Shown here: positions 53,516 to 62,504 of the stretch, in pieces
Numbering within the stretch: position 1 is the stretch's first letter
Layout: each line of letters begins with the position of its first letter
NCBI RefSeq assembly: GCF_032393985.1
Contig: NZ_CP135918.1
Location: 2,790,001 to 2,854,000 of the forward strand
Length of the DNA: 64,000 nucleotides
Reading direction: 5' to 3'
DNA from: Fischerella sp. JS2
GTDB taxonomy: Bacteria > Cyanobacteriota > Cyanobacteriia > Cyanobacteriales > Nostocaceae
Translations under genes and position numbers: made by a program
Notes under the pieces: generated by a model
The model's input: only the letters and a program-made list of their open reading frames with translations
Databases searched by the model: none
Told to the model about the DNA's origin: nothing

Positions 53516-54343
53516 ATGAACATTCTAAGTAACCTGCTTTCTCAACCAACTCAAAATAACCGTCCCAAAAGACAACGCAGAGGCATTGAAATTAAGTCGC
53601 CACGTGAAATTGAAATTATGCGGCAATCAGCCAAAATTGTGGCAACTGTGCTTAAAGAAATTTCTGAGTTGGTACAGCCAGGAATGACTACAGCTGACTT
53701 AGATGCTTATGCGGAAAAACGCATTCGAGAAATGGGTGCAACACCCAGCTTTAAAGGCTATCATGGTTTTCCTGGTTCTATTTGCTCTAGTATCAATAAT
53801 GAAGTGGTGCATGGTATTCCTAGTAAAAAGAAAGTTATTCGATCTGGGGATGTTTTAAAAGTAGATACGGGAGCTTATTATGAAGGTTTTCATGGTGACT
53901 CTTGCATTACTATTGCTGTCGGTGAAGTCACTCCAGAAGCTGCGAGATTGATTCGCGTTGCCGAAGAAGCACTTTATAAAGGTATCGAACAGGTAAAAGC
54001 TGGAAATTACCTGATGGATATTGCAGGTGCAATTGAAGACCATGTGAAAGCTAACAAGTTAACCGTAGTTGAAGACTTTACGGGTCATGGTGTCGGTCGT
54101 AACCTCCACGAAGAACCTTCAGTGTTTAATTTCCGGACTCACGACATGCCAAATGTAAAGCTACGTGCGGGAATGACACTGGCAATTGAACCAATTTTAA
54201 ATGCTGGCTCTAAGTATACACGGATACTAGCAGATCGTTGGACAGCTGTGACTGTAGATAATGCTTTGTCGGCTCAATTTGAGCATACTGTGTTGGTGAC
54301 AGAAACTGGCTACGAAATTTTAACTGATCGCTCTTTGGTATAA
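53516..54343 (+). CDS. map: Methionine aminopeptidase, type I
   Basis: A 275-residue enzyme with metal ligands D117, D128, H191, E225 and E256 and the substrate histidine H99 (NNEVVHG). It removes the initiator methionine from nascent proteins. The first ~22 residues ([20 protein letters not shown]) extend beyond the E. coli-type start and could carry ribosome contacts; a shorter start at a later Met is not supported. A hairpin terminator with a T-run follows at 54375-54423. Confidence 0.95.
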   Translation: MNILSNLLSQPTQNNRPKRQRRGIEIKSPREIEIMRQSAKIVATVLKEISELVQPGMTTADLDAYAEKRIREMGATPSFKGYHGFPGSICSSINNEVVHGIPSKKKVIRSGDVLKVDTGAYYEGFHGDSCITIAVGEVTPEAARLIRVAEEALYKGIEQVKAGNYLMDIAGAIEDHVKANKLTVVEDFTGHGVGRNLHEEPSVFNFRTHDMPNVKLRAGMTLAIEPILNAGSKYTRILADRWTAVTVDNALSAQFEHTVLVTETGYEILTDRSLV

Positions 54344-54374
54344 TTTTTATTGCGATTTTGATCATAAAATAAAG

Positions 54375-54423
54375 TGCGATCGCTCTCCCATCTCATTAAT
54401 TAAATAAGAGCGATCGCATTTTT
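54375..54423 (+). terminator. Terminator of map, built on HIP1 arms
   Basis: TGCGATCGCTCT (54375-54386) pairs with AGAGCGATCGCA (54407-54418), followed by TTTTT. Both arms contain a HIP1 octamer. Confidence 0.75.
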
Positions 54424-54577
54424 GCAGATTCTTAACTATCGGTAGTCCTTCACCAGAATCACCACCGACATTTTAATCTTGTTGGATGCGATCGCACAGC
54501 ACTACTAATGTTGAAAGACCGTATTTGGTAGAATGTACACGCACCTCTGTTATGAATACAAACAAAGTTGTTTGCTG

Positions 54578-54999
54578 ATGTCAGCTAGAGATATATTCCA
54601 TAAAGCGGTCAAAAATGCACTCCAAAAAGAAGACTGGATAGTTACTGATGACCCACTGGAAATAGAATTTGAGGAAGTGACACTTAAAATAGATTTGGGC
54701 GCAGAAAGGCTGATAGCAGCAGAAAGAGAAGGGGAAAAAATAGCTGTTGAAATCAAAAGTTTTGCGAGTAACTCTGCTCTGCTGTCAGCGACTTCCATAC
54801 CGCTTTGGGACAATTCCTAAATTATCAAATCGCACTCGAAGAGAATGAACCCGAACGTGAATTATATTTAGCAGTTCCAGTTGATGCTTATGAAACATTT
54901 TTTCAGACTCGACTAGCTCAAATCGCAGTACGACGACATAAATTAAAACTAATAATATATGGCCCAATTATGGAGGTGATTGTGCGATGGACAAATTAG
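54578..54999 (+). pseudogene. xisH: Frameshifted xisH (fdxN-element excision factor type)
   Basis: The first frame (MSARDIFHKAVKNALQKEDW... IDLGAERLIAAEREGEKIAV) matches XisH up to about 54784. There it runs into ATSIPLWDNS and stops. The +1-shifted frame continues seamlessly as SDFHTALGQFLNYQIAL, then ENEPERELYLAVPVD and on to IYGPIMEVIVRWTN, ending at 54999. A single-base loss (or two-base gain) near 54775-54787 explains this. XisH with XisI is required for excision of the nifD-adjacent fdxN element in Anabaena, but copies are scattered in many cyanobacterial genomes where no such element exists. The intact end overlaps xisI by 13 bp. Confidence 0.88.
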
Positions 55000-55322
55000 A
55001 GCAATATCGCCAATGTATCCAAGCTATTTTAACGAAACACGGTAAGCATAAACCTAACCGTGAAGAAATTGAAAATGAATTAATATTTGATACAATACAC
55101 GACCATTATCAATTAATGCGTGTAGGTTGGAATGGTTTAAATCGCGTGTATCATAGCGTGATGCATTTTGATATTAAAAATGACAAAATCTGGATTCAGC
55201 AGAATATGACAGATGTAGATTTAGCACAGGAACTTTTAGAAATGGGAATACCTAAAGAAGATATTGTCTTGGGTTTACAGCCACCTTATAAACGTCCGTA
55301 CACCGGATATGGAGTGGCATAA
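54987..55322 (+). CDS. xisI: XisI family protein
   Basis: A 111-residue intact XisI (MDKLEQYRQCIQAILTKHGK; EIENELIFDTIHDHYQLMRV; IWIQQNMTDVDLAQELLEMG). It overlaps the end of xisH by 13 bp, the usual arrangement. XisI proteins cooperate with XisH in fdxN excision control; here XisH is broken, so XisI may be inert or act with another XisH. The GTG-start ORF directly downstream (55326-55586) is not supported. Confidence 0.92.
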   Translation: MDKLEQYRQCIQAILTKHGKHKPNREEIENELIFDTIHDHYQLMRVGWNGLNRVYHSVMHFDIKNDKIWIQQNMTDVDLAQELLEMGIPKEDIVLGLQPPYKRPYTGYGVA

Positions 55323-55672
55323 CTGGTGGAGATTGATACAGTAGCTCATCGGAAACTACATAATTTGTGCAACCTTAAATATACTGTATTTATTAGCTAT
55401 AAATACTACATATTATTAAAGCAACTACTGGTGGTATACGATCGCATTCATACACTCACCATAGAGTTTGCTGAATTGCGGTATGAATCCGGATGCACAG
55501 ACGCTATATATCGCGTCTCTAGAATGGTTTTGGCATTACGCAAAATAATTTTCATACATGAAATCAGCAACGCCCACCATAAATGAGCGATCGCACTTTG
55601 CTAGCATGGATAATTATGCATACAAGCGATCGCTCAAATAAGATTTTAATAATATACTTAGCAAGAATTTGG
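55323..55672. other. Intergenic region, no gene recognised
   Basis: The sequence contains several HIP1-like sites (for example GATCGC near 55440 and 55590) and a degenerate CAGACGCTATATATCGCGTCTCTA relic of the 30-bp palindrome (~55499-55522). An open frame from a GTG at 55326 has no protein-like composition. Confidence 0.55.
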
Positions 55673-56803
55673 CTACTCGTTAACATCCATCAATCGTGAT
55701 GTTTGCAATCTATCCATCCACTTTTCTAGATAGACTCGGTTAAGTTCCTGTTCTTGTGGATCCTGAGTATCCGCAGGGTAAGGCATAAGTCCTAAAATAG
55801 CTGCTGTAGTTACACAAAACATTGACTTTTGAAAAGTCATACATATTTGTACTCGTAAATCATCTTCTCCCCGAAGACTACGACGATAAACTTCATGTAA
55901 ATACTCTGGGAGAAAGTGACGCATATCTTGCATTAACAATGTGGGAGGAATACCAGCACCGCCAATGGGTAGAGGGTCAGCATACAAAGCACCGTACTGA
56001 AATCTACCTTGATCTGGTGGAATTTGATATGCTTGGGCATTGTAAGAAACTGTGCCAGGAAAAGGTGTTCCCCGAAAGAAGACCGCTTCTACATAAGGAA
56101 TTGCTGTATCTGCAAGGAATGTTAAGCCAACGCTAGCGGGAAGGATTTCGTAAACTTTGTCTTTAATTTTGACAGAGTAGGTAATCGGCTTACTTGCTGC
56201 TTCTACTAAACCAGTTTTGATATGGTTTACAACTTGGGGAATTGATTTAATTTTGCCTTGATCATAGAGGTCTGATAAGCTGAGGAAAATATCAGCCATC
56301 ACCCGCCAAAATTGACCTAAGCCACTGTAATAAGAAGTAACACGTAACTGTTCAATTAAAAAATCAGGAAAGAGTTGATGGATTCCCATCATTATGGGAT
56401 TATTTTGAAATTTAGCTGCAATCACAGCTTTAGCTCTTTGTTGAAAATCTTTTGTGTCTAAATATTGATCTAGTCCACCGCCACCATGCCAAAACATTGC
56501 TTTCATGCAATACTCGGCATACTCAAAATTAATGCGATCGTGCCACCAGTGACGCAGTAATTTCTGGAAAGAAATTTCGCCGTTAAAATATTTGAAAAAA
56601 GGGAAAAACACTAAAAATTGATTTTCAGCAATATAGATAAGATTTTTTGAGTAAGCATCTAAAACAACGCCGTAGCTTTTGAGGATACCAACTACTTCTA
56701 ATACATTTTCTGGGGTGTCGCGAAGTAGCGCTTCGCCTGTTTGCAAGCGTTGAATAAACTCCGTTAATGGATGGCGAGTACGATTATTTGTAGTAGTTAC
56801 CAT
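55673..56803 (-). CDS. cupB: CO2 hydration protein (Cup/Chp family) of the NDH-1 CO2-uptake complex
   Basis: A 376-residue protein from ATG 56803, supported by an AGGAG site. The frame upstream to 56905 is translated repeat and is rejected. Motifs of the family are present: SKNLIYIAENQFLVFFPFFK near 49, HWWHDRINFEYAEYCMKAMF and PIGGAGIPPTLLMQDMRHFL. With NdhF and NdhD upstream it forms the NDH-1 variant that hydrates CO2 to bicarbonate. The absence of a CupS-type gene next to it and its size favour CupB (ChpX, constitutive), but CupA is not excluded. Confidence 0.8.
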   Translation of the reverse strand: MVTTTNNRTRHPLTEFIQRLQTGEALLRDTPENVLEVVGILKSYGVVLDAYSKNLIYIAENQFLVFFPFFKYFNGEISFQKLLRHWWHDRINFEYAEYCMKAMFWHGGGGLDQYLDTKDFQQRAKAVIAAKFQNNPIMMGIHQLFPDFLIEQLRVTSYYSGLGQFWRVMADIFLSLSDLYDQGKIKSIPQVVNHIKTGLVEAASKPITYSVKIKDKVYEILPASVGLTFLADTAIPYVEAVFFRGTPFPGTVSYNAQAYQIPPDQGRFQYGALYADPLPIGGAGIPPTLLMQDMRHFLPEYLHEVYRRSLRGEDDLRVQICMTFQKSMFCVTTAAILGLMPYPADTQDPQEQELNRVYLEKWMDRLQTSRLMDVNE

Positions 56804-56947
56804 TGCAGTTCTCCTGACGAAAGGGATCGGGGACTGGGGATTGGGGACAGGGAGGACAAGGGAGAGTGGGGAGTGTGGGGAGAATAAATAGTGACTTTTG
56901 ACCAATGACGATTGACTTTTGACAAATGACCAATGACCAATGGATCA

Positions 56948-58450
56948 CTAATCCCCGATCCTTTGCACTGATACATGAGCAACAACACTTTGAGTATTGG
57001 CTATTGCTGTTGTTGTTGCTTCACTCCAACGGGTTAACCAAGCAGGTTGGATACCTAAAATGACAATCAATACGGCTAGAACGATGGCTGGAGTGCGATC
57101 GCTCCAATATACTCTTGGTATGTTGATGACTTGTGCTGATAAGCGCCCAAAAAAGGCGCGGTTGGTGAGAAGTAAAAAGTAAACCGCAGTTAATCCTGTA
57201 CCGATCATGCATAACAAAGTTTGCACTGGATAAACTGCTAAACTGGCCCGAAAAACGACAAATTCTGCAATAAATCCGACCATTCCTGGAATACCAGCGC
57301 TGGCCATGACTCCAATCACGATCAAGCTGCCAATTACAGGCATACCTCGTTCTGGGTTAAATAGTCCCCGCAGCACATCTAAATCACGGCTACCTGCTTT
57401 TTTATACACTACTCCCACTAATAAAAACAGTAGTGCAGAGATTAAACCGTGGCTAATCATTTGCATGACAGTTCCCAATATGCTTAATGGGGTAGCAGCA
57501 GCAGCAGCTAACAAGATGTAACCCATGTGTCCAATAGAACTGTATGCCACCATTTTTTTCATGTCTTTTTGGGCGATCGCACAGGATGCACCGTAAAGCA
57601 CGCTGATTACTGCCCAAGTTGCCAAAATGGGAGCTACATATCTCCAAGCATCTGGTAACAAGTACATGCCAAAACGCAGTAAGCCGTAGGTTCCCAACTT
57701 CAACAATACCCCAGCTAACAGAACAGAAATTGGTGTGGAAGCTTCTACGTGAGCATCTGGCAACCAAGTATGGAAAGGAACCAAGGGAATTTTAATGCCA
57801 AAACCAACTAAAATACCTGCTAACAGCAAAATTTGGGTTGCTAAAGGTAAACCCTTGCTGTTGAGACTTTCCAGGGCAAAGCTAGGGGAACCACTCAGCC
57901 ATACTAACCCAAGGAAACTTGCCAAAATTAAAATGCCAGAAAAAGCAGTGTAAATCAAAAATTTAGTCGCCGCATAACCGCGCCTTTGACCGCCCCAAAT
58001 GGCAATTAGTAGATAAAGAGGAATAAGTTCTAGCTCGTAAAACAGGAAAAATAGTAGTAAATCTTGTGCTAGAAATGCTCCACTGACGCCTGCACTTAAC
58101 AGCAAAAGTAAAAAGTAATAAAATCGCGGGCGTTGTATATCTTCGTCTGTACTATAAATGGCAATGCCAGTCAAAAGTCCATTCAAAAGTAGTAAAGGCA
58201 AAGATAAGCCATCTATGCCCAAGTGATAGTTTAAACCTAAAGCATCTATCCAAGGTAGGAATTCAGCAAATTGTTGACTAACGATGGTTGGGTTAAACTG
58301 AACTGCGAGGAAAACTATCCAGGCAAAAGCCAAACTAGCAAAGACTAGAGCGATACGACGAGATAGTTTTCCATTCATGCCAACTGGCAGGAAACCAATT
58401 AAAGCCGCACCTAATAACGGCAGTAAAATTAAAGCACTGAGCATAGGCAA
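56948..58450 (-). CDS. ndhD: NDH-1 subunit NdhD, CO2-uptake type
   Basis: A 500-residue polytopic membrane protein of the antiporter-like NuoM/NdhD family with about 14 hydrophobic helices. Diagnostic segments are GIDGLSLPLLLLNGLLTGIA, FFLFYELELIPLYLLIAIWG (with the helix-5 glutamate), and HTWLPDAHVEASTPISVLLA plus the lysine in GVLLKLGTYGLLRFG. It pumps protons within the thylakoid NDH-1 complex. Lying between ndhF and the cup gene, it is a CO2-uptake paralogue (probably NdhD4). Confidence 0.93.
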   Translation of the reverse strand: MPMLSALILLPLLGAALIGFLPVGMNGKLSRRIALVFASLAFAWIVFLAVQFNPTIVSQQFAEFLPWIDALGLNYHLGIDGLSLPLLLLNGLLTGIAIYSTDEDIQRPRFYYFLLLLLSAGVSGAFLAQDLLLFFLFYELELIPLYLLIAIWGGQRRGYAATKFLIYTAFSGILILASFLGLVWLSGSPSFALESLNSKGLPLATQILLLAGILVGFGIKIPLVPFHTWLPDAHVEASTPISVLLAGVLLKLGTYGLLRFGMYLLPDAWRYVAPILATWAVISVLYGASCAIAQKDMKKMVAYSSIGHMGYILLAAAAATPLSILGTVMQMISHGLISALLFLLVGVVYKKAGSRDLDVLRGLFNPERGMPVIGSLIVIGVMASAGIPGMVGFIAEFVVFRASLAVYPVQTLLCMIGTGLTAVYFLLLTNRAFFGRLSAQVINIPRVYWSDRTPAIVLAVLIVILGIQPAWLTRWSEATTTAIANTQSVVAHVSVQRIGD

Positions 58451-58479
58451 TTGGGGATAGGAGACAAGGAGGACAAGGG

Positions 58480-58545
58480 AGATGGGGAAGTGTGGGGAGT
58501 GTGGGGAGTGTGGGGTGACAAGGAGGACAAGGAGGACAAGGAAGA
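58480..58545. repeat. G-rich minisatellite between ndhF and ndhD
   Basis: GTGTGGGGA-type units (58489-58516) followed by ACAAGGAGG units (58518-58545), the same two word families as at 3261-3314 and 39661-39710. Confidence 0.75.
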
Positions 58546-58638
58546 AATTACCTATTTCCTGTTAAGAGTTCCCTCTTACCAACAATCAACCACTATCTAC
58601 CAACAAACAACTAATGACAATTGACAATTAATAATTGA

Positions 58639-60495
58639 CTAAAAAGGCAATTTTTCTAATAGACCTAATGACCAGCTAATGAAGAAACCTAGTATACTGA
58701 TGCCGACAAGGATAGTGAGTAGATACCCTTGTGATTGCCCAGATACGCTATATCTCAAGCTTTGTCCGCCGAAAATTGCTGCAAATCCTATCAAGTTAAC
58801 TAGACCATCTACTATATAGCGATCGCTCCAAGCAGAAATTTTAGAAAGTAGGGCAACTGCACCAACTACTGTAAATTTATAGATCCGATCAATATAAAAG
58901 TCGTATCCCAGCAAATCTTGTACAAGTCTCCAAGCCAATATTCTGGAACGTGACCAAGCTTTATGTAGATACATTGTAGAGCCAATACCTACTCCTAAGA
59001 GAGTAGACAACACCAGCATTGCTACTACATACCAATTGACGCTTTCCCAGGTAGGTAGGAGATACCACTGCTGTAACATCATGGGTAATAATAGGGTAAG
59101 GATTGTGAGAGTGACCATCGGGAATGCTATTGGCCAAGGGGCTTCTGGGGCGCGGCGGGTCTTTTGTTGTGGTTCTCCCCAGAATACTAACCGGAATACT
59201 CTTGTTAAATTTAATGCTGTGAAGCCATTCACAATTACTAGTACCCACAGTACCCAAGGGGTGACTATTGCCAAGCCGTCAGCCCAAGACAACATCGCCC
59301 AGAAGCTTCCTAAGGGTAACAGACTTACCATCCCAGCAGAACCAACCACAAAAGCGGTGGTAGTTGCCGGCATTCGTGACCATAAGCCGCCCATTTCTGT
59401 TAAATTTTGACTGCTAGTGGTGTAAATTACTGAACCACTACTCATGAATAATAGTGCTTTGGCGGTCGCATGGGTAAACAGTAAAATCAGAGCCACGCCT
59501 CCTTGCTGTAAGCCGACTGCCAAAAACACCAAACCCATGTATGCACTGGTGGAGTGAGATAGCGCCCGTTTGATATCAGTTTGAGCGATCGAAACTAAAG
59601 AAGCACCTATTGCTGTTACTGTACCAATAATGATCAGAGTGTTGAGAGCAAGGGGCGATAGTGCTAAGATGGGCTGCAATTTGTACAGTACATAGGCGCC
59701 ACCAGCTACCACCATCGAGTTCCGCATCACTGAAGCTGGATTAGGCCCTTCCATCGCTTCATCTAACCACAGGTGGAGTGGAAACTGAGCGCATTTACCC
59801 GCAGGCCCAGCAATCAATGCCAATCCTAACAAACTTGAAGTTAATGGGCTAAGCTGTGCTGTTTGCGCCCATTCATATACATCAGAAAAATTCAAACTCC
59901 CTGCTTTCGTGGACAGTGTCACTACCCCCATCAGCAACAACAAGTCTCCTACACGCTTAGTTAAAAACGCATATCGTGCTGCTGTCACTACCAGTGGTTG
60001 AGCGTACCAAAATCCTACAAGCAAGTAAGTTGACAGAGTCAGCATTTCTAGCAACGCATAGCTGAGAAATAGGGAATCACTTATTGCTAAGCCGCTTAGG
60101 GCTGCTTCAAAAAAGCCCATCAAGGCAAAAAACCGAGCTAATCCCCAGTCTTTTTCCATGTAGCCCAAAGCGTAAATTTGTGCTAGTAAACTTAGCCCCG
60201 CAATTAAAACTGTTGCCCCAACACTGACTGGTGAAATTTCCAAAGCAAAGGATATATTTAAATCCGCAGCACTAAACCAGGTAATTACAAAATATTCTGG
60301 TTCTCCATTCCAAATATCCTTGAAGACTAGCAGGCTATGGATAAAAGCCAAAAAAGTTGTCGATAAATTAAAATATGCTGCTGGTCTTGGACCAGTGCGG
60401 CGAATTATTCCCATTGCCCAAGGCAAGGCCAATATTGCTCCTAATAAGCTATAAAATGGTATCCACCAAGTTGTTGAGAACAAAAACTCATTCAT
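58639..60495 (-). CDS. ndhF: NDH-1 subunit NdhF, CO2-uptake type
   Basis: A 618-residue NuoL/NdhF-type subunit with around 15 helices. Signatures: ISPVSVGATVLIAGLSLLAQ, FALMGFFEAALSGLAISDSL, FPLHLWLDEAMEGPNPASVM with SVM RNS-like start of helix 8, and a C-terminal lateral-helix stretch. It is shorter than respiratory NdhF1 (about 680), as are NdhF3/F4. First gene of the ndhF-ndhD-cup operon; ATG 60495 faces the ccm operon across ~640 bp. A G-rich array (58480-58540) separates it from ndhD. Confidence 0.92.
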   Translation of the reverse strand: MNEFLFSTTWWIPFYSLLGAILALPWAMGIIRRTGPRPAAYFNLSTTFLAFIHSLLVFKDIWNGEPEYFVITWFSAADLNISFALEISPVSVGATVLIAGLSLLAQIYALGYMEKDWGLARFFALMGFFEAALSGLAISDSLFLSYALLEMLTLSTYLLVGFWYAQPLVVTAARYAFLTKRVGDLLLLMGVVTLSTKAGSLNFSDVYEWAQTAQLSPLTSSLLGLALIAGPAGKCAQFPLHLWLDEAMEGPNPASVMRNSMVVAGGAYVLYKLQPILALSPLALNTLIIIGTVTAIGASLVSIAQTDIKRALSHSTSAYMGLVFLAVGLQQGGVALILLFTHATAKALLFMSSGSVIYTTSSQNLTEMGGLWSRMPATTTAFVVGSAGMVSLLPLGSFWAMLSWADGLAIVTPWVLWVLVIVNGFTALNLTRVFRLVFWGEPQQKTRRAPEAPWPIAFPMVTLTILTLLLPMMLQQWYLLPTWESVNWYVVAMLVLSTLLGVGIGSTMYLHKAWSRSRILAWRLVQDLLGYDFYIDRIYKFTVVGAVALLSKISAWSDRYIVDGLVNLIGFAAIFGGQSLRYSVSGQSQGYLLTILVGISILGFFISWSLGLLEKLPF

Positions 60496-61132
60496 TTAAT
60501 TTGTCCTTGATGTCTCAGCTTGTAATTCTTCGCCTTACTAAATGAAATGGATAAATTAGACCTTATGATTAAAATCATTTAAATTTTATTAAACAGCATT
60601 ATTCGGCTTTTGCTGTCTGATCAACAAGAAAAAAAGAGTTACCTTTCCTATAAATATTTTTTCATTTAAATCTATGCTAACCTCCATCTATTCACTAGAG
60701 ATTTCTAATATGAAAATAAGCGTTTATCTAATCTATAATCAAAACTTATATTTTCCTTTTGAAAGTATCTAGTGCAAATAGCAAAAACCGAGGAAGGACA
60801 CCAATACTACTTTGTAGCTTGCTTGTCATTCCCCTAGAGAGTGGATTCACGTCTATATGAACTTGCTTCAGTAAATATAATAAAAAAATTATAAAACAGA
60901 AGTAGCTACTCTAGTAATCCGTGAAGATTGGTTGAGTAGAATACCCATATAAAAATTTATTAAGTTTTTTTAAACTATTTTATTATAAACTATTATACTA
61001 ATTTATATTGCCAGGGGAGCCAAGCTTTCTTATGCTTAATTTGAGAACAGTTAATTAGCTCAAGATGAGCATCCCCGTCAGAAATTTTCTACAAAAGAGT
61101 ACTACTTGGATTAATTGTGTAGGAGTCCTGCG
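60496..61132. promoter_or_regulatory. Shared divergent control region of ndhF-ndhD-cup and ccm operons
   Basis: About 640 bp without genes or STRR separate the divergent starts of ndhF and ccmK2. It is AT-rich with a palindrome ATGATT-AA-AATCAT at 60565-60578, 70 bp upstream of ndhF, which could be an operator (for example for a LysR-type CcmR/NdhR), but no site was matched to a known consensus. Near ccmK2 are AAAAGAGTACTACTTGG and the strong ribosome site AGGAG at 61121-61125. Confidence 0.55.
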
Positions 61133-61441
61133 ATGCCTATTGCGGTTGGAATGATAGAAACAAAGGGTTTTCCGGCAGTTGTTGAAGCTGCTGATGCGAT
61201 GGTAAAAGCCGCTCGCGTTACATTAGTAGGTTATGAAAAAATTGGTAGCGCTAGGGTAACAGTGATTGTGCGGGGAGATGTTTCGGAAGTGCAAGCTTCA
61301 GTGGCAGCTGGAGTTGAAGCAGCTAGAAGAGTCAACGGCGGTGAAGTGGTATCTACCCACATCATTGCTCGCCCACATGAGAATCTAGAGTATGTTCTAC
61401 CGATTCGTTACACCGAAGCTGTAGAACAGTTCCGTACTTAA
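61133..61441 (+). CDS. ccmK2: Carboxysome shell hexamer protein CcmK2
   Basis: A 102-residue BMC-domain protein ([60 protein letters not shown]). Six copies form a flat shell tile with a small charged pore (KIGS loop). Start ATG 61133 is set by the AGGAG at 61121-61125. First gene of the ccm operon. The next paralogue has a longer C-terminus, as in the CcmK2-CcmK1 pair of Synechocystis and Anabaena, so the names are given in that order. Confidence 0.95.
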   Translation: MPIAVGMIETKGFPAVVEAADAMVKAARVTLVGYEKIGSARVTVIVRGDVSEVQASVAAGVEAARRVNGGEVVSTHIIARPHENLEYVLPIRYTEAVEQFRT

Positions 61442-61703
61442 CAATTTAAGTGTGATTTAGCGAAAAGTTTGAGCCTCGCGATCGCTTTCGGAGCTTACGC
61501 TGACGCCCTAAGTCGGCGCTCAAATCTTTTCCAGACTGATTTTAGATTTTCTTTGCAGGCAAACGCTTCAAGGGGTAATAGATGAGAGAAATTTGGCTTT
61601 AGATATAACAAACCCTAATCCAAAATCTAAAATCTAAAATCTAAAATTTTTGTGGCTTTGCTTGTTTTTGTTTGTTGGAAGCTTCTTAAGGATTGAAAAA
61701 AAT

Positions 61704-62048
61704 ATGTCAATTGCAGTAGGAATGGTAGAAACGCTGGGCTTCCCGGCAGTAGTGGAAGCAGCAGATGCAATGGTAAAAGCTGCCCGTGTAACCTTAGTGG
61801 GTTATGAAAAAATCGGTAGTGGTCGTGTAACTGTGATTGTGCGGGGAGATGTTTCGGAAGTACAAGCCTCAGTAGCAGCAGGAGTTGAATCAGTCAAGCG
61901 AGTCAATGGCGGACAAGTCTTGTCTACTCACATCATTGCTCGTCCTCATGAGAACTTGGAGTACGTTCTGCCAATTCGTTACACCGAAGATGTAGAACAG
62001 TTCCGTGAGAATGTGAATGCAATTCGTCCCTTCGGCAGAAGACCATAA
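61704..62048 (+). CDS. ccmK1: Carboxysome shell hexamer protein CcmK1
   Basis: A 114-residue BMC protein nearly identical to CcmK2 over 95 residues ([20 protein letters not shown]), with the extra C-terminal tail [13 protein letters not shown] typical of CcmK1. It forms mixed or separate hexamers in the carboxysome facet. Between the two ccmK genes lie ~260 bp with an AAAATCT STRR (61618-61645) and HIP1 sites. Start ATG 61704 with a purine-rich stretch 12 bases upstream (TAAGGATT). Confidence 0.95.
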   Translation: MSIAVGMVETLGFPAVVEAADAMVKAARVTLVGYEKIGSGRVTVIVRGDVSEVQASVAAGVESVKRVNGGQVLSTHIIARPHENLEYVLPIRYTEDVEQFRENVNAIRPFGRRP

Positions 62049-62054
62049 ATCATA

Positions 62055-62357
62055 ATGCAAATTGCCAAAGTGCGTGGCACAGTAGTTAGCACCCAAAAAG
62101 ATCCAAATCTTAGAGGTGTTAAACTACTGCTGTTGCAGTTAGTAGATGAAGAAGGACGCATTCTGCCAAAATACGAAGTAGCCGCCGATAGTGTTGGTGC
62201 TGGGGTAGATGAGTGGGTACTTGTCAGTCGTGGTAGTGCGGCTCGTCAAATTCTTGGCAATGAACAGCGTCCAGTAGATGCCGCTGTCATAGCGATCATT
62301 GATACAGTTTATGTTGAAGATCGCATGGTTTACAGCAAAAAAGAGCAATATCGATAA
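62055..62357 (+). CDS. ccmL: Carboxysome vertex protein CcmL
   Basis: A 100-residue protein of the EutN/CcmL family (MQIAKVRGTVVSTQKDPNLR; GAGVDEWVLVSRGSAARQIL). It forms pentamers that cap the twelve vertices of the carboxysome. It follows ccmK1 by 6 bp, so the two are translationally linked. Confidence 0.96.
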   Translation: MQIAKVRGTVVSTQKDPNLRGVKLLLLQLVDEEGRILPKYEVAADSVGAGVDEWVLVSRGSAARQILGNEQRPVDAAVIAIIDTVYVEDRMVYSKKEQYR

Positions 62358-62504
62358 ATCATTGGTTATTGGTCATTGGTTATTGGTTATTGGTTAGTGG
62401 TTAGTCGTTAGTAGTTAGTGGTTAGTAGCTAATAACTAACAATAGACAAATGACAAAGGACAAATGACAAATGACAAAGAAGTCAATTGAGGAGGAATCT
62501 CGCA
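62358..62504. repeat. STRR between ccmL and ccmM
   Basis: TTATTGG/TTAGTGG and CAAATGA heptamer words fill most of the 147-bp gap; the ribosome site of ccmM lies at its end. Confidence 0.75.

Noticed and set aside
54578-55322. Remnant of the fdxN excision element
   Set aside because: xisH and xisI occur without XisF recombinase, nif genes or attachment sites here; such pairs are widespread without an element.
55326-55586. 86-codon GTG-start frame after xisI
   Set aside because: No ribosome site, odd composition and a palindrome relic inside; not protein-like.
56804-56905. N-terminal extension of the CO2 hydration protein
   Set aside because: It is translated repeat; AGGAG marks ATG 56803.
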